The notes under the pieces: model-generated | What the model was told of the DNA's origin: nothing | Database searches by the model: none | What the model saw: the letters and a program-made list of their open reading frames with translations, nothing else | From: Alphaproteobacteria bacterium UBA3650 | GTDB taxonomy: Bacteria > Pseudomonadota > Alphaproteobacteria > CAAHEQ01 > UBA3637 | Direction of reading: 5' to 3' | DNA: 9,481 nucleotides | Assembly: GCA_002373815.1 (NCBI GenBank) | Contig: DFKH01000093.1 | Location: 1 to 9,481 of the forward strand | Program-made: the position numbers and the translations under genes | Part shown: positions 1 through 6,628 of the stretch, in pieces | Layout: every line of letters begins with the position of its first letter | Numbering within the stretch: position 1 is the first letter of the stretch

Positions 1-76
1 TATTTTTCATCTCCCCGCAAAATTATTGCATTCATATTTGGAACTTTTCCTCTTTTTCCATATCTTTGCAAATGGA
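1..76 (+). repeat. Direct repeat, left copy (promoter-bearing)
   Basis: This segment recurs at 6554-6628. The two differ by one T (gcattcatattt here, gcatcatattt there) and otherwise match base for base until shortly after the TATCTTTG motif (ending aatgga). The copy starts at the first base of the window, so its true left edge is unknown. It contains a complete Bacteroidota-type promoter directed into the operon that starts at 180. Together the two copies bracket the whole six-gene operon. Confidence 0.9.
37..68 (+). promoter_or_regulatory. Bacteroidota-type promoter of the biosynthetic operon
   Basis: TTTG at 37-40 is followed after 20 bp by TATCTTTG at 61-68. This fits the known Bacteroidota primary-sigma consensus (TTTG about 20 bp upstream of TAnnTTTG). 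Transcription would begin near position 75, giving a leader of about 105 nt before the ATG at 180. It is the only convincing match upstream of the operon, and there is no comparably good match between the operon's genes. Confidence 0.75.
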
Positions 77-90
77 ATATGTACAAGAAC

Positions 91-134
91 CTATTTTTTT
101 ATAGAAAACAATAGAATTATTTATAAAAAAATAG
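91..134 (+). other. AT-rich inverted repeat in the operon leader
   Basis: Positions 91-103 (ctatttttttata) and 122-134 (tataaaaaaatag) are perfect 13-bp reverse complements around an 18-base spacer. The stem extends two more pairs if a G-T wobble is allowed (104/121, 105/120). It lies between the predicted transcription start and the ATG at 180, so it would be in the 5' leader RNA. The leader also holds an imperfect ~24-bp direct repeat (101-123 and 131-154, both starting atagaa-acaata). The stem is almost all A-T, so it is weak as RNA. It could be a leader hairpin, a protein-binding site, or a product of AT-rich sequence. Confidence 0.5.
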
Positions 135-179
135 AAGACAATATTATATTATTTAAATATTTGCAATAAAATTAAAACT

Positions 180-2393
180 ATGCGAATCCTCATCATTATC
201 CATGGTTATCCGCCGTTTTACATGGCAGGATCAGAAGTTTACACATACAATCTTGCACATGAACTCGCGAAAAGCAATGATGTTTTTGTGTTTCATCGGA
301 TTGAAGACAGGACGATACCTTTATACAAGTGCAACGACACCATAGAAGATGGTGTAAATATTCGATACATAAATAATTACGAGCCAGAGAACGCTGTTTT
401 TTACGATAAATATCTCAATCCCAAAATTGACGATGCATTTCGCGAATATGTTAAACTTGTGAAACCCGATGTGGTACATATCGGACACTTGTCGCACCTC
501 TCCACCCAAATTCCAATTATCGCAAAAAGAGAGTTTGGACTACCTGTATTTTTCACAATCCACGATTTTTGGATGTTTTGCCACAGGGGACAACTGATTG
601 ATCCAAAAGATTGGAAGATTTGCCCTTTGCCAAACATTGCACAATGCACCCGTTGCGCAGCGTCTCATTATAACAGGCATGACTTTTCTGCCGAACAAAT
701 AAAGCAACGTACTGAGCATATCAGACACACAATAGATTGTATTGATGTGTTTTTTGCACCGTCGCACACTCTTGAGCAGTTTTTCATTGATATGGGTGTG
801 GACAGGAAAAAAATATTTTACTCCAAGTACGGCTTTAACCTCTCTGCGATTAAAAAATACAAAAAATCCAACCGATCAGAAATCGTTTTTGGCTTCATGG
901 GAAGGATTATCCACACCAAAGGCGTTCATCTTTTGTGTGAGGCTTTCAGCAAGGTTACGGGTAATTCCCGACTTGTGATTTGGGGCGATATCAACAGCGC
1001 ATACGGAAGGGATCTAGCAGCGAAATATTCGGGTATAAGAATCGAGTTCAAGGGCAAATATCACAATAACAAATTGCAACAAGTGCTTGATTCTTTTGAC
1101 GTTCTAGTTTGTCCGTCGATTTGGCTCGAAAACGCCCCGCTTGTAATTCAGGAGGCGCAGGCAGCGCAAATCCCAGTCCTTGTAAGCGACCGTGGCGGAA
1201 TGGCAGAGCTTGTCCACGACGGCATCGACGGATTCACTTTTCAACTTGGAAATTCCAATGATTTACAATCCAAGATGCAAATGATTGTTGACAATCCCGA
1301 AACACTTTCTGCATTGAAGCCATCCATCGAAAAAGTCCGCACGATAAAAGACGATGCAGAGTTTTGTATGTTGAAATACAACGAATCGACCAAAACAACA
1401 CCACTTTATCAGCACCGTCCGTCACCATGGAGAATTACATTTATTACCAATCCGGACAAATGCAACCTGCATTGCAAAATGTGCGACACGTTCTCTTCCG
1501 ACAACATGCATCGGCTCAAAAAGTTACACCGTACCGAAATGGAATTTACGGTGATAGAAAAAATTGTGGAAGAACTTGTGCATCACGGATTGAAGGAAAT
1601 AATTCCCTCAACTATGGGAGAACCGCTGTTGTACTCTCATTTTGAGCAACTTGTGGATTTGTGCAAGAAATTTGGTATTAAGATGAATCTCACGACAAAC
1701 GGAACATTTCCAAAAGGGGTTGAATATTGGACAGAAAAACTTTTGCATGTGATTTCTGACGTAAAATTCAGCATCAATGGCATCAATCCCGCAATCAACG
1801 AGTCAATAATGTGTGGCATTGACACCCGAAAACAACTCTCAAACATTCAATATTACCTCGATCTTCGTCGCAAACTTCACAACCACAGCACGGTTACACT
1901 TCAATGTACATTTATGAAATCGAACCTCAACGAACTCGAAAACATAATCCGTTGGTCAATCGACCATGGCGTTGACCGCGTGAAAGGTCATCACCTTTGG
2001 CAAACATCAGACTCACTTGCTCCCGAAATGCTTCGCACTGCTGAAAACGCACCACTTTGGAATAACGTATGCACACAATGTTGTGCAATCGCCGACGGTA
2101 AAATCAAATTGGAAAATTTTACACCGCTGAATTTGGACGCGCCGCAAATTGACCGTTCCGACACGTATTGCCCATTCCTTGGTCAAGAGCTGTGGGTAGA
2201 ATACGACGGGTCATACCAGATATGCTGCTGTCCGAGCGAAGTTCGCAAAGAATTTGGCAACTTCGGCAACATTGTATCTGTGTCGCCGTTGGAGATGTGG
2301 AACGGTGCAAAATACCTTGATTTCATTACAAATTGGGGCGAAAGCGAGAATTGCAAGAAATGTAATATGAGGAGGCAAAGATGCACAAGTTGA
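180..2393 (+). CDS. Fusion: GT4 glycosyltransferase + radical SAM/SPASM enzyme
   Basis: The product is a 737-aa two-enzyme fusion. Residues 1 to about 395 are a GT-B fold glycosyltransferase of the GT4 type. An N-terminal Rossmann start is followed by AGSEVYTYNLA (16-26). A cysteine cluster (C134, C148, C156, C159) looks like the metal-site insert of some GT4 enzymes. The donor domain has GFMGRIIHTKG (238-248) and the EX7E pair E317/E325 in ENAPLVIQE. Residues from about 415 to 737 are a radical SAM domain with CX3CX2C (C428, C432, C435) and MGEP (479-482) in the GGEP position. A C-terminal SPASM-like region follows with C664, C682-C684, C725, C728 and C735 for auxiliary iron-sulfur clusters. 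Known GT4 enzymes transfer nucleotide-activated sugars; SPASM enzymes do radical chemistry on peptides or small molecules. The substrate here is unknown. It is the first gene of the operon, probably cytosolic. The ATG at 180 starts directly at the first beta strand. Confidence 0.9.
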   Translation: MRILIIIHGYPPFYMAGSEVYTYNLAHELAKSNDVFVFHRIEDRTIPLYKCNDTIEDGVNIRYINNYEPENAVFYDKYLNPKIDDAFREYVKLVKPDVVHIGHLSHLSTQIPIIAKREFGLPVFFTIHDFWMFCHRGQLIDPKDWKICPLPNIAQCTRCAASHYNRHDFSAEQIKQRTEHIRHTIDCIDVFFAPSHTLEQFFIDMGVDRKKIFYSKYGFNLSAIKKYKKSNRSEIVFGFMGRIIHTKGVHLLCEAFSKVTGNSRLVIWGDINSAYGRDLAAKYSGIRIEFKGKYHNNKLQQVLDSFDVLVCPSIWLENAPLVIQEAQAAQIPVLVSDRGGMAELVHDGIDGFTFQLGNSNDLQSKMQMIVDNPETLSALKPSIEKVRTIKDDAEFCMLKYNESTKTTPLYQHRPSPWRITFITNPDKCNLHCKMCDTFSSDNMHRLKKLHRTEMEFTVIEKIVEELVHHGLKEIIPSTMGEPLLYSHFEQLVDLCKKFGIKMNLTTNGTFPKGVEYWTEKLLHVISDVKFSINGINPAINESIMCGIDTRKQLSNIQYYLDLRRKLHNHSTVTLQCTFMKSNLNELENIIRWSIDHGVDRVKGHHLWQTSDSLAPEMLRTAENAPLWNNVCTQCCAIADGKIKLENFTPLNLDAPQIDRSDTYCPFLGQELWVEYDGSYQICCCPSEVRKEFGNFGNIVSVSPLEMWNGAKYLDFITNWGESENCKKCNMRRQRCTS

Positions 2394-2414
2394 AATGCCT
2401 AATGACAAATTATT

Positions 2415-2591
2415 ATGGAAAGAAGTATTGTCAAATCAAGAAATAGAAAAGATTTTCGGCTAAATGATTATGCGGTGAATATTTGGACAGAAGACGATTT
2501 TAAGAATGTAAATGCAAATACTTATTTCTTACATTTAAAGATTTTTTCTATGTTGAATAATAAATTTAAACATGTGGAAGAAAAACCATGA
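2415..2591 (+). CDS. Small protein or frameshifted remnant (58 aa)
   Basis: This 58-codon frame (ATG 2415, TGA 2589-2591) fills the 194-bp gap between two operon genes. Its stop overlaps the next start as ATGA (2588-2591), the usual sign of translational coupling. It has no cysteines, signal peptide or recognised motif; the C-terminal half (DYAVNIWTEDDF, then HLKIFSMLNNKF) looks like ordinary globular protein. A second frame starting at 2395 runs 22 codons (MPNDKLLWKEVLSNQEIEKI, then FG) to a TAA at 2461-2463. A one-base deletion near 2459 would join it smoothly to the C-terminal half, giving about 65 aa. The gene may therefore be intact with the 2415 start, or a one-base frameshift of a slightly longer protein. 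Its position right after a SPASM enzyme also permits a peptide substrate, but nothing in the sequence confirms that. Confidence 0.45.
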   Translation: MERSIVKSRNRKDFRLNDYAVNIWTEDDFKNVNANTYFLHLKIFSMLNNKFKHVEEKP

Positions 2592-3256
2592 AACTGAAAT
2601 CAATTTACGAACAAATGGAGAAAGGAGCAACTCATGTCCCTAAAAGGGCAAACTGCAAAATTGTTTTCCGACATTCCATTCGAGGCAACATTAAAAATGG
2701 AACTTTTGGGCGAGAGGTGCTGCTGACAAACGAAGGCATTGAACTTGCCCGTAGTTTTGGACGTGGATTAAGGTATAATATTGGGTTCTTTGCCTCTAGC
2801 TCCTGTGATCGGAATATTCAAACATGTAATGAAATTCTTTTAGGTAAAGGTGTCAAAAAAAAATTGATCATCGCAAGCAAAGAATTAGAAGCCCCACAAA
2901 TAAAAGATAGATGCGTGAGCGATAAGGTATTTGCAGATTATAATTATAGAAGCGATGTTATTATCCACAAATTAGTAACAGATGGACTGCCTGGTTTTTA
3001 CTCAATAGAAGAGACAGCTAAAATCATGCTTGACTTTATCTTTGCCTATGGCAACGAAGCCAATACGGTCGATTTGTTCTGTACACATGACTTTCAAATG
3101 GCAATTCTATATGCATATTTGTTTGATTTCACCTCATCAGAAGAAGAATTGGAATACAAAAAATGGCCAATGATGCTTGAGGGAATGATATTCTGGGGGA
3201 AAAGAAATCATTTTTGGTGTTCATGGCGCGGTCAAATAAAGGAATTTATAAATTAA
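2588..3256 (+). CDS. Histidine phosphatase superfamily protein
   Basis: A 222-aa protein with the signature of the histidine phosphatase (phosphoglycerate mutase-like) superfamily. The catalytic RHG-type motif is VFRHSIRG (26-33), with H29 as the expected phosphate acceptor and R28 and R32 as phosphate binders. R75 in SSSCDRN is the likely third binding arginine, and H167 in FCTHD the second catalytic histidine. Family members remove phosphate from small molecules, sugars or proteins. In this operon a sugar phosphate or phosphorylated intermediate is the natural guess, but the sequence does not fix the substrate. It starts in an ATGA overlap with the small ORF upstream and ends 3 bp before the carbamoyltransferase gene, so the genes are almost certainly co-translated. 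No signal peptide is seen, so it is probably cytosolic. Confidence 0.82.
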   Translation: MKLKSIYEQMEKGATHVPKRANCKIVFRHSIRGNIKNGTFGREVLLTNEGIELARSFGRGLRYNIGFFASSSCDRNIQTCNEILLGKGVKKKLIIASKELEAPQIKDRCVSDKVFADYNYRSDVIIHKLVTDGLPGFYSIEETAKIMLDFIFAYGNEANTVDLFCTHDFQMAILYAYLFDFTSSEEELEYKKWPMMLEGMIFWGKRNHFWCSWRGQIKEFIN

Positions 3257-3259
3257 GAT

Positions 3260-4927
3260 ATGACAAAACCGACATTAGCAATTTACGGAATCAAAGACCG
3301 TAACAGTTTGAAATACCCGGCGTACGTCCACGACCATAACCTGTGCCTCATGCAAGATGGAAAGATTATACAATATATTCAACTTGAGCGTTTTACGAAG
3401 CGAAAATATGACAACCGCATGGATTTGCTCATTGAACAATTAGTTGATGAAAACGCATTGGAACTGCCTGACGACTTTGACCTTGTTTGCGTAAACTGTT
3501 TCGTAGGAAACTCGTTTATCTCCGAAAATGGAAAGTGGCGTTTCGAAGCTGACAGACAAACGGAATTGTTGTTTGGTCTGCCATCGGCTAACGCCTATTT
3601 CCAACACGACGATTGGAATGGCAAAGAGATCAACGCTTTTCTGTGCCAACACGAAATCGCCCATCTTGGCTCAACCATACCTTTTTACGGCGAATTCAAA
3701 GATAATTCACTGCTAATTTCACTTGATGGAGGATCGTCACTGGGCAACTACTCAGCATTTCTTTTTAGGAATGGAAAATTCACACACATTGAAAACGGCT
3801 GGACGGATCTAGGCTATATATCCAAGTTTTTCAATGATAATTCATTCACATTTAAAATGTTAGGAGCATCAAGTGGTATGCACTGTTCCGTTCCAGGAAA
3901 ATTAATGGGATTTGCGAGTTGGGGCAAATATCATCCGGAAATTGAAAATTGGCTTGTTCAGAATCATTACTTCAAGGATTTTTGGAACAGGGAAGCCGAG
4001 ATACTGGAATCTGCAAAAAAACATTTCGGAATTACAACGGTCTTCGATACCCACAATTCGTTCATGCAAGATTGTGCAGCCACCTTTCAACGGATGTTTG
4101 AAAACGCTGTTATGCAAAAACTGGAAACCTTGCAGAAGAAATTCCATACCGACTATTTGTATTATGGAGGTGGCTGTGCCTTGAACATAGTCACAAATAC
4201 TAAAATTGTGGAAAGCGGACTATTCAGAGATATCCATATTGCACCATGTTGCAACGACAGTGGTCTGAGCATCGGTGCAGCAGTGTTACTGGAACAACAG
4301 AAAGGAAATACCATCAAACCTCACTCGCCCTATCTCAACAATGTGGGATTAAAAGAATTCCATCAAAAGAATCTGGATGACATCATCGTGAGGGCAGCCA
4401 ATATTTTATTGCAAAATAAAATCATAGCTGTTTGCAATGGCTTTGGTGAAGCAGGTCCCCGCGCACTCGGAAACCGTAGCCTCATTGCTCTTGCAGACAG
4501 CAAGGAACTTGCCCAAAAGTTGAGCATGGAAGTAAAAAGAAGGGAATGGTACCGTCCTGTCGCACCCATCATGCTTAAAAAGAATGTAGAGATGGTTGCA
4601 GAACAAAAAGTAACAGATCTCGCTCGCTACATGTTGCAGGATTTCATCATAAAATCAGAATACAGAGAAAGGATGGCTGGTGTTGTTCATGCAAACAATA
4701 CTGCAAGAATTCAAGCCATTGAAAATGATGAAGATAATCCGTTTATGTATCGTTTGCTGACATATTTGAATGAAGAACATGGTGTATTGGCCTTAATCAA
4801 TACTTCTTTCAACCTACAGGGCGATCCAATAGTACACACTAAAGATGACGCTTTCCGTAGCGCAAAACAAATGAATTTAGATGCATTGGTGTTTAACAAT
4901 CAATTATTTACAAATGAAAACTTTTAA
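3260..4927 (+). CDS. NodU/CmcH-family O-carbamoyltransferase
   Basis: A 555-aa protein that is full length for this family (roughly 550-600 aa). Family members move a carbamoyl group from carbamoyl phosphate, via a carbamoyl-adenylate, to a hydroxyl on a sugar or natural product (NodU on Nod factor, CmcH on cephem, TobZ on tobramycin). Visible signatures are HEIAH (131-135), the metal-binding histidine pair of the Kae1-like domain; SLDGGSS (154-160); YYGGGCALN (301-309); and the C-terminal YrdC-like carbamoyl-adenylate part with GEAGPRALGNRS (396-407), REWYRPVAP (428-436) and NTSFN (514-518). All expected motifs are present, so it should be active. It lies 3 bp after the phosphatase gene and its 3' end overlaps the next gene by 14 bp. 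Its neighbours suggest the acceptor is a sugar assembled by the same operon. That acceptor assignment is inference. Confidence 0.93.
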   Translation: MTKPTLAIYGIKDRNSLKYPAYVHDHNLCLMQDGKIIQYIQLERFTKRKYDNRMDLLIEQLVDENALELPDDFDLVCVNCFVGNSFISENGKWRFEADRQTELLFGLPSANAYFQHDDWNGKEINAFLCQHEIAHLGSTIPFYGEFKDNSLLISLDGGSSLGNYSAFLFRNGKFTHIENGWTDLGYISKFFNDNSFTFKMLGASSGMHCSVPGKLMGFASWGKYHPEIENWLVQNHYFKDFWNREAEILESAKKHFGITTVFDTHNSFMQDCAATFQRMFENAVMQKLETLQKKFHTDYLYYGGGCALNIVTNTKIVESGLFRDIHIAPCCNDSGLSIGAAVLLEQQKGNTIKPHSPYLNNVGLKEFHQKNLDDIIVRAANILLQNKIIAVCNGFGEAGPRALGNRSLIALADSKELAQKLSMEVKRREWYRPVAPIMLKKNVEMVAEQKVTDLARYMLQDFIIKSEYRERMAGVVHANNTARIQAIENDEDNPFMYRLLTYLNEEHGVLALINTSFNLQGDPIVHTKDDAFRSAKQMNLDALVFNNQLFTNENF

Positions 4928-5561
4928 AAACAAGCTGAAATACCACGCACCTGGACTTGCTCCCGTAGAAGACGAGTCTGGATGGTATCATATTGATATT
5001 CAAGAGAATGCAATATATCCGCAACGATACAAACGCACATTCGGATATTACGACAACCTTGCCGCTGTTACTGATTATGCAGACAATTGTTTCCACATTG
5101 ATGTTAACGGCAAAAGGGTTTACAATCAAAATTATGCCTTTTGTGGTAATTATCAAGAAGAAAAGTGCGTTGTAAGAGATTTTGATGGCAATTATTTTCA
5201 TATTGACAAAAAAGGAAAATGCTTGTACTCAGAGAAATACCGCTATATTGGTGATTTCAAGGATGGATATGCATGCGCAATGCTGCAAGATGGAAGTTTC
5301 CTCCATATAAAATCCGATGGAAGTTCTCTCTATAGCAAAAAATTCCTTGATCTTGGAGTCTTTCACAAAAAATTCGCCACAGCTAAAGACAGATATGGTT
5401 GGTTTCACATCGACATGAATGGCAATGCATTATATTCTAACCGGTATCGGATTGCTGAACCATTTTATAATGGTTTTGCCCTAGTAACGGATTTTAATGA
5501 TAATAAATTAATTATTGATGAAAAAGGGAAACAAGTTCTATGTGTAAACAAAAAATTTTAA
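4914..5561 (+). CDS. WG-like repeat protein (six HID-type repeats)
   Basis: A 215-aa protein made of about six tandem repeats of 34-35 residues from residue 24 to the end (units starting near 24, 59, 94, 129, 163 and a partial one at 198). Each opens with an aromatic-H-I-D core (WYHID, CFHID, YFHID, FLHIK, WFHID, KLIID). Then come a turn with Gly, an L/V-Y-x-x-x-Y/F segment, and a Phe/Tyr-rich strand ending in Asp-Gly/Asn. This resembles the WG (beta) repeat family, whose members form beta-rich scaffolds with poorly known roles. There is no signal peptide or catalytic motif. I chose the ATG at 4914 over an in-frame ATG at 4881, which would run 47 bp into the carbamoyltransferase and add an unrelated leader. 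The remaining 14-bp overlap suggests translational coupling. It may be a scaffold or recognition protein for the operon's enzymes. Confidence 0.78.
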   Translation: MKTFKNKLKYHAPGLAPVEDESGWYHIDIQENAIYPQRYKRTFGYYDNLAAVTDYADNCFHIDVNGKRVYNQNYAFCGNYQEEKCVVRDFDGNYFHIDKKGKCLYSEKYRYIGDFKDGYACAMLQDGSFLHIKSDGSSLYSKKFLDLGVFHKKFATAKDRYGWFHIDMNGNALYSNRYRIAEPFYNGFALVTDFNDNKLIIDEKGKQVLCVNKKF

Positions 5562-6481
5562 TTACAGGCATTTCAGGCTTTATAGGAAGAAGCCTTGTTG
5601 AAGAGATTGTGAAAAGACATTCAAATTGGGATATTTATGGTATTGATATAAAACCTCTAATTTTCAACGACAATCAATATTTGAATTCTGTATGTTTTAC
5701 TACATTAGACATTCGGGATGAAAAGGCTGTGATTTCGTATTTTTCCAAAAATTATTTTGATGGAATTATTCATTTAGCTGCGGTCAGTCGTGTCATTGAT
5801 GCTGAACTAGATAAGGAAAATTGTGTTCAAACCAACTATTGGGGTACAAAATATGTTGTTCAAAATGTGGCGAAAAATCCTAATACGTGGATGATTTTTG
5901 GTAGTAGCCGAGAGGTTTATGGTGAACAAGAACAGATGCCTGTGAAAGAAACAGCAGAAAAAAAACCTATCAATGTTTATGGAGAATGTAAATTAAAAGG
6001 TGAACTATTGGTTCAAGAAGTAATAAATAGATATACAATTCTCCGTTTTTCAAATGTATATGGCAATAACTATGATATTGATGATCGGGTAATCCCTAAT
6101 TTCGTAAAAAAAGCGTTACAGAATAAAACGTTAATACTTGAAGGAGGAAATCAAGTCATTGATTTTACATATATAGACGACACTATTGAGTGTATTTTAA
6201 AAACCATAGATTTATTGCAAAATAAAAAAATTAATACTGAAGTTATTCATATTAGCCCTGGGGTTGAAACAAAAATAATCAACATCATTTATTGTTTAGA
6301 AGAACTCTTAAATAAAAAACTAAAAGTTATTATTGTGGAAAAGCGAAATTATGATGTAGTTCGCTTTATTGGAGATACTCAACACCGCATCAATATTCTT
6401 GGTGAAGCAGATTTTAAAACAGTTACTGAAGGTATTAATTGTTATTTGAAAAATTGCTTTCCATCACATATATATCTTTAA
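5540..6481 (+). CDS. NAD-dependent sugar epimerase/dehydratase (extended SDR)
   Basis: A 313-aa protein with the full set of extended short-chain dehydrogenase/reductase motifs. These are a Rossmann NAD(P)-binding start ILITGISGFIG (6-16, G10-x-x-G13-x-x-G16), D36 after the second strand (NAD preference expected), HLAAVS (78-83), GSSREVYG (121-128) with the catalytic Ser, and Y147-G-E-C-K151, the catalytic YxxxK. RFSNVYG (169-175) and DFTYIDD (208-214) are typical of nucleotide-sugar epimerases and dehydratases. It probably oxidises, epimerises or dehydrates a nucleotide-linked sugar, supplying the sugar used by the operon's glycosyltransferase; the exact reaction cannot be told. The start overlaps the WG-repeat gene by 22 bp; no later ATG would keep the Rossmann strand. 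The gene is visibly more AT-rich than the first and fourth genes of the operon, hinting at a separate origin. Confidence 0.88.
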   Translation: MCKQKILITGISGFIGRSLVEEIVKRHSNWDIYGIDIKPLIFNDNQYLNSVCFTTLDIRDEKAVISYFSKNYFDGIIHLAAVSRVIDAELDKENCVQTNYWGTKYVVQNVAKNPNTWMIFGSSREVYGEQEQMPVKETAEKKPINVYGECKLKGELLVQEVINRYTILRFSNVYGNNYDIDDRVIPNFVKKALQNKTLILEGGNQVIDFTYIDDTIECILKTIDLLQNKKINTEVIHISPGVETKIINIIYCLEELLNKKLKVIIVEKRNYDVVRFIGDTQHRINILGEADFKTVTEGINCYLKNCFPSHIYL

Positions 6482-6554
6482 ATTGGAAATCAGAAAGTGG
6501 CTTTCCTCCTCCCTTGCCAACCTTCTCCCCATCCCTCGCCCTGTCCTTCCAATT
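6481..6554 (+). other. Pyrimidine-rich spacer bounded by an 8-bp inverted repeat
   Basis: The spacer after the epimerase stop is strongly pyrimidine-rich on the + strand (ctttcctcctcccttgcc and following). It is bounded by aattggaa (6481-6488) and ttccaatt (6547-6554), perfect 8-bp reverse complements, with a T-run directly after (6556-6560). The 58-base loop is long for an intrinsic terminator, so I do not call one. It is the only structure found at the operon's 3' end. Confidence 0.35.
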
Positions 6555-6628
6555 ATTTTTCATCTCCCCGCAAAATTATTGCATCATATTTGGAACTTTT
6601 CCTCTTTTTCCATATCTTTGCAAATGGA
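6554..6628 (+). repeat. Direct repeat, right copy (promoter-bearing)
   Basis: Second copy of the segment at 1-76, shorter by one base (a missing T in the gcatcatattt stretch). The match breaks down right after aatgga. Left of the match the sequence is the pyrimidine-rich spacer, so this copy probably begins near 6554; the left copy is cut by the window edge. It carries an intact promoter facing the putative structured RNA. Confidence 0.9.
6589..6620 (+). promoter_or_regulatory. Bacteroidota-type promoter of the putative ncRNA
   Basis: TTTG at 6589-6592 and TATCTTTG at 6613-6620 are 20 bp apart, the same layout as at 37-68. Transcription is expected to begin around 6626-6628, at the 5' edge of the region that can fold. 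It may also supply transcripts for the small frame and the two exported-protein genes downstream, because no other consensus promoter is visible before 7080. Confidence 0.75.

Noticed and set aside
2381..2446. 21-codon frame starting at ATG 2381 with a GGAGG five bases upstream.
   Set aside because: The GGAGG is the AGG-AGG arginine codons of the preceding gene, the frame overlaps that gene's end, and the peptide shows no recognisable feature.
4881..4913. Longer start for the WG-repeat protein at ATG 4881.
   Set aside because: It would lengthen the overlap with the carbamoyltransferase to 47 bp and add 11 residues unrelated to the repeats. The ATG at 4914 gives a normal short overlap.
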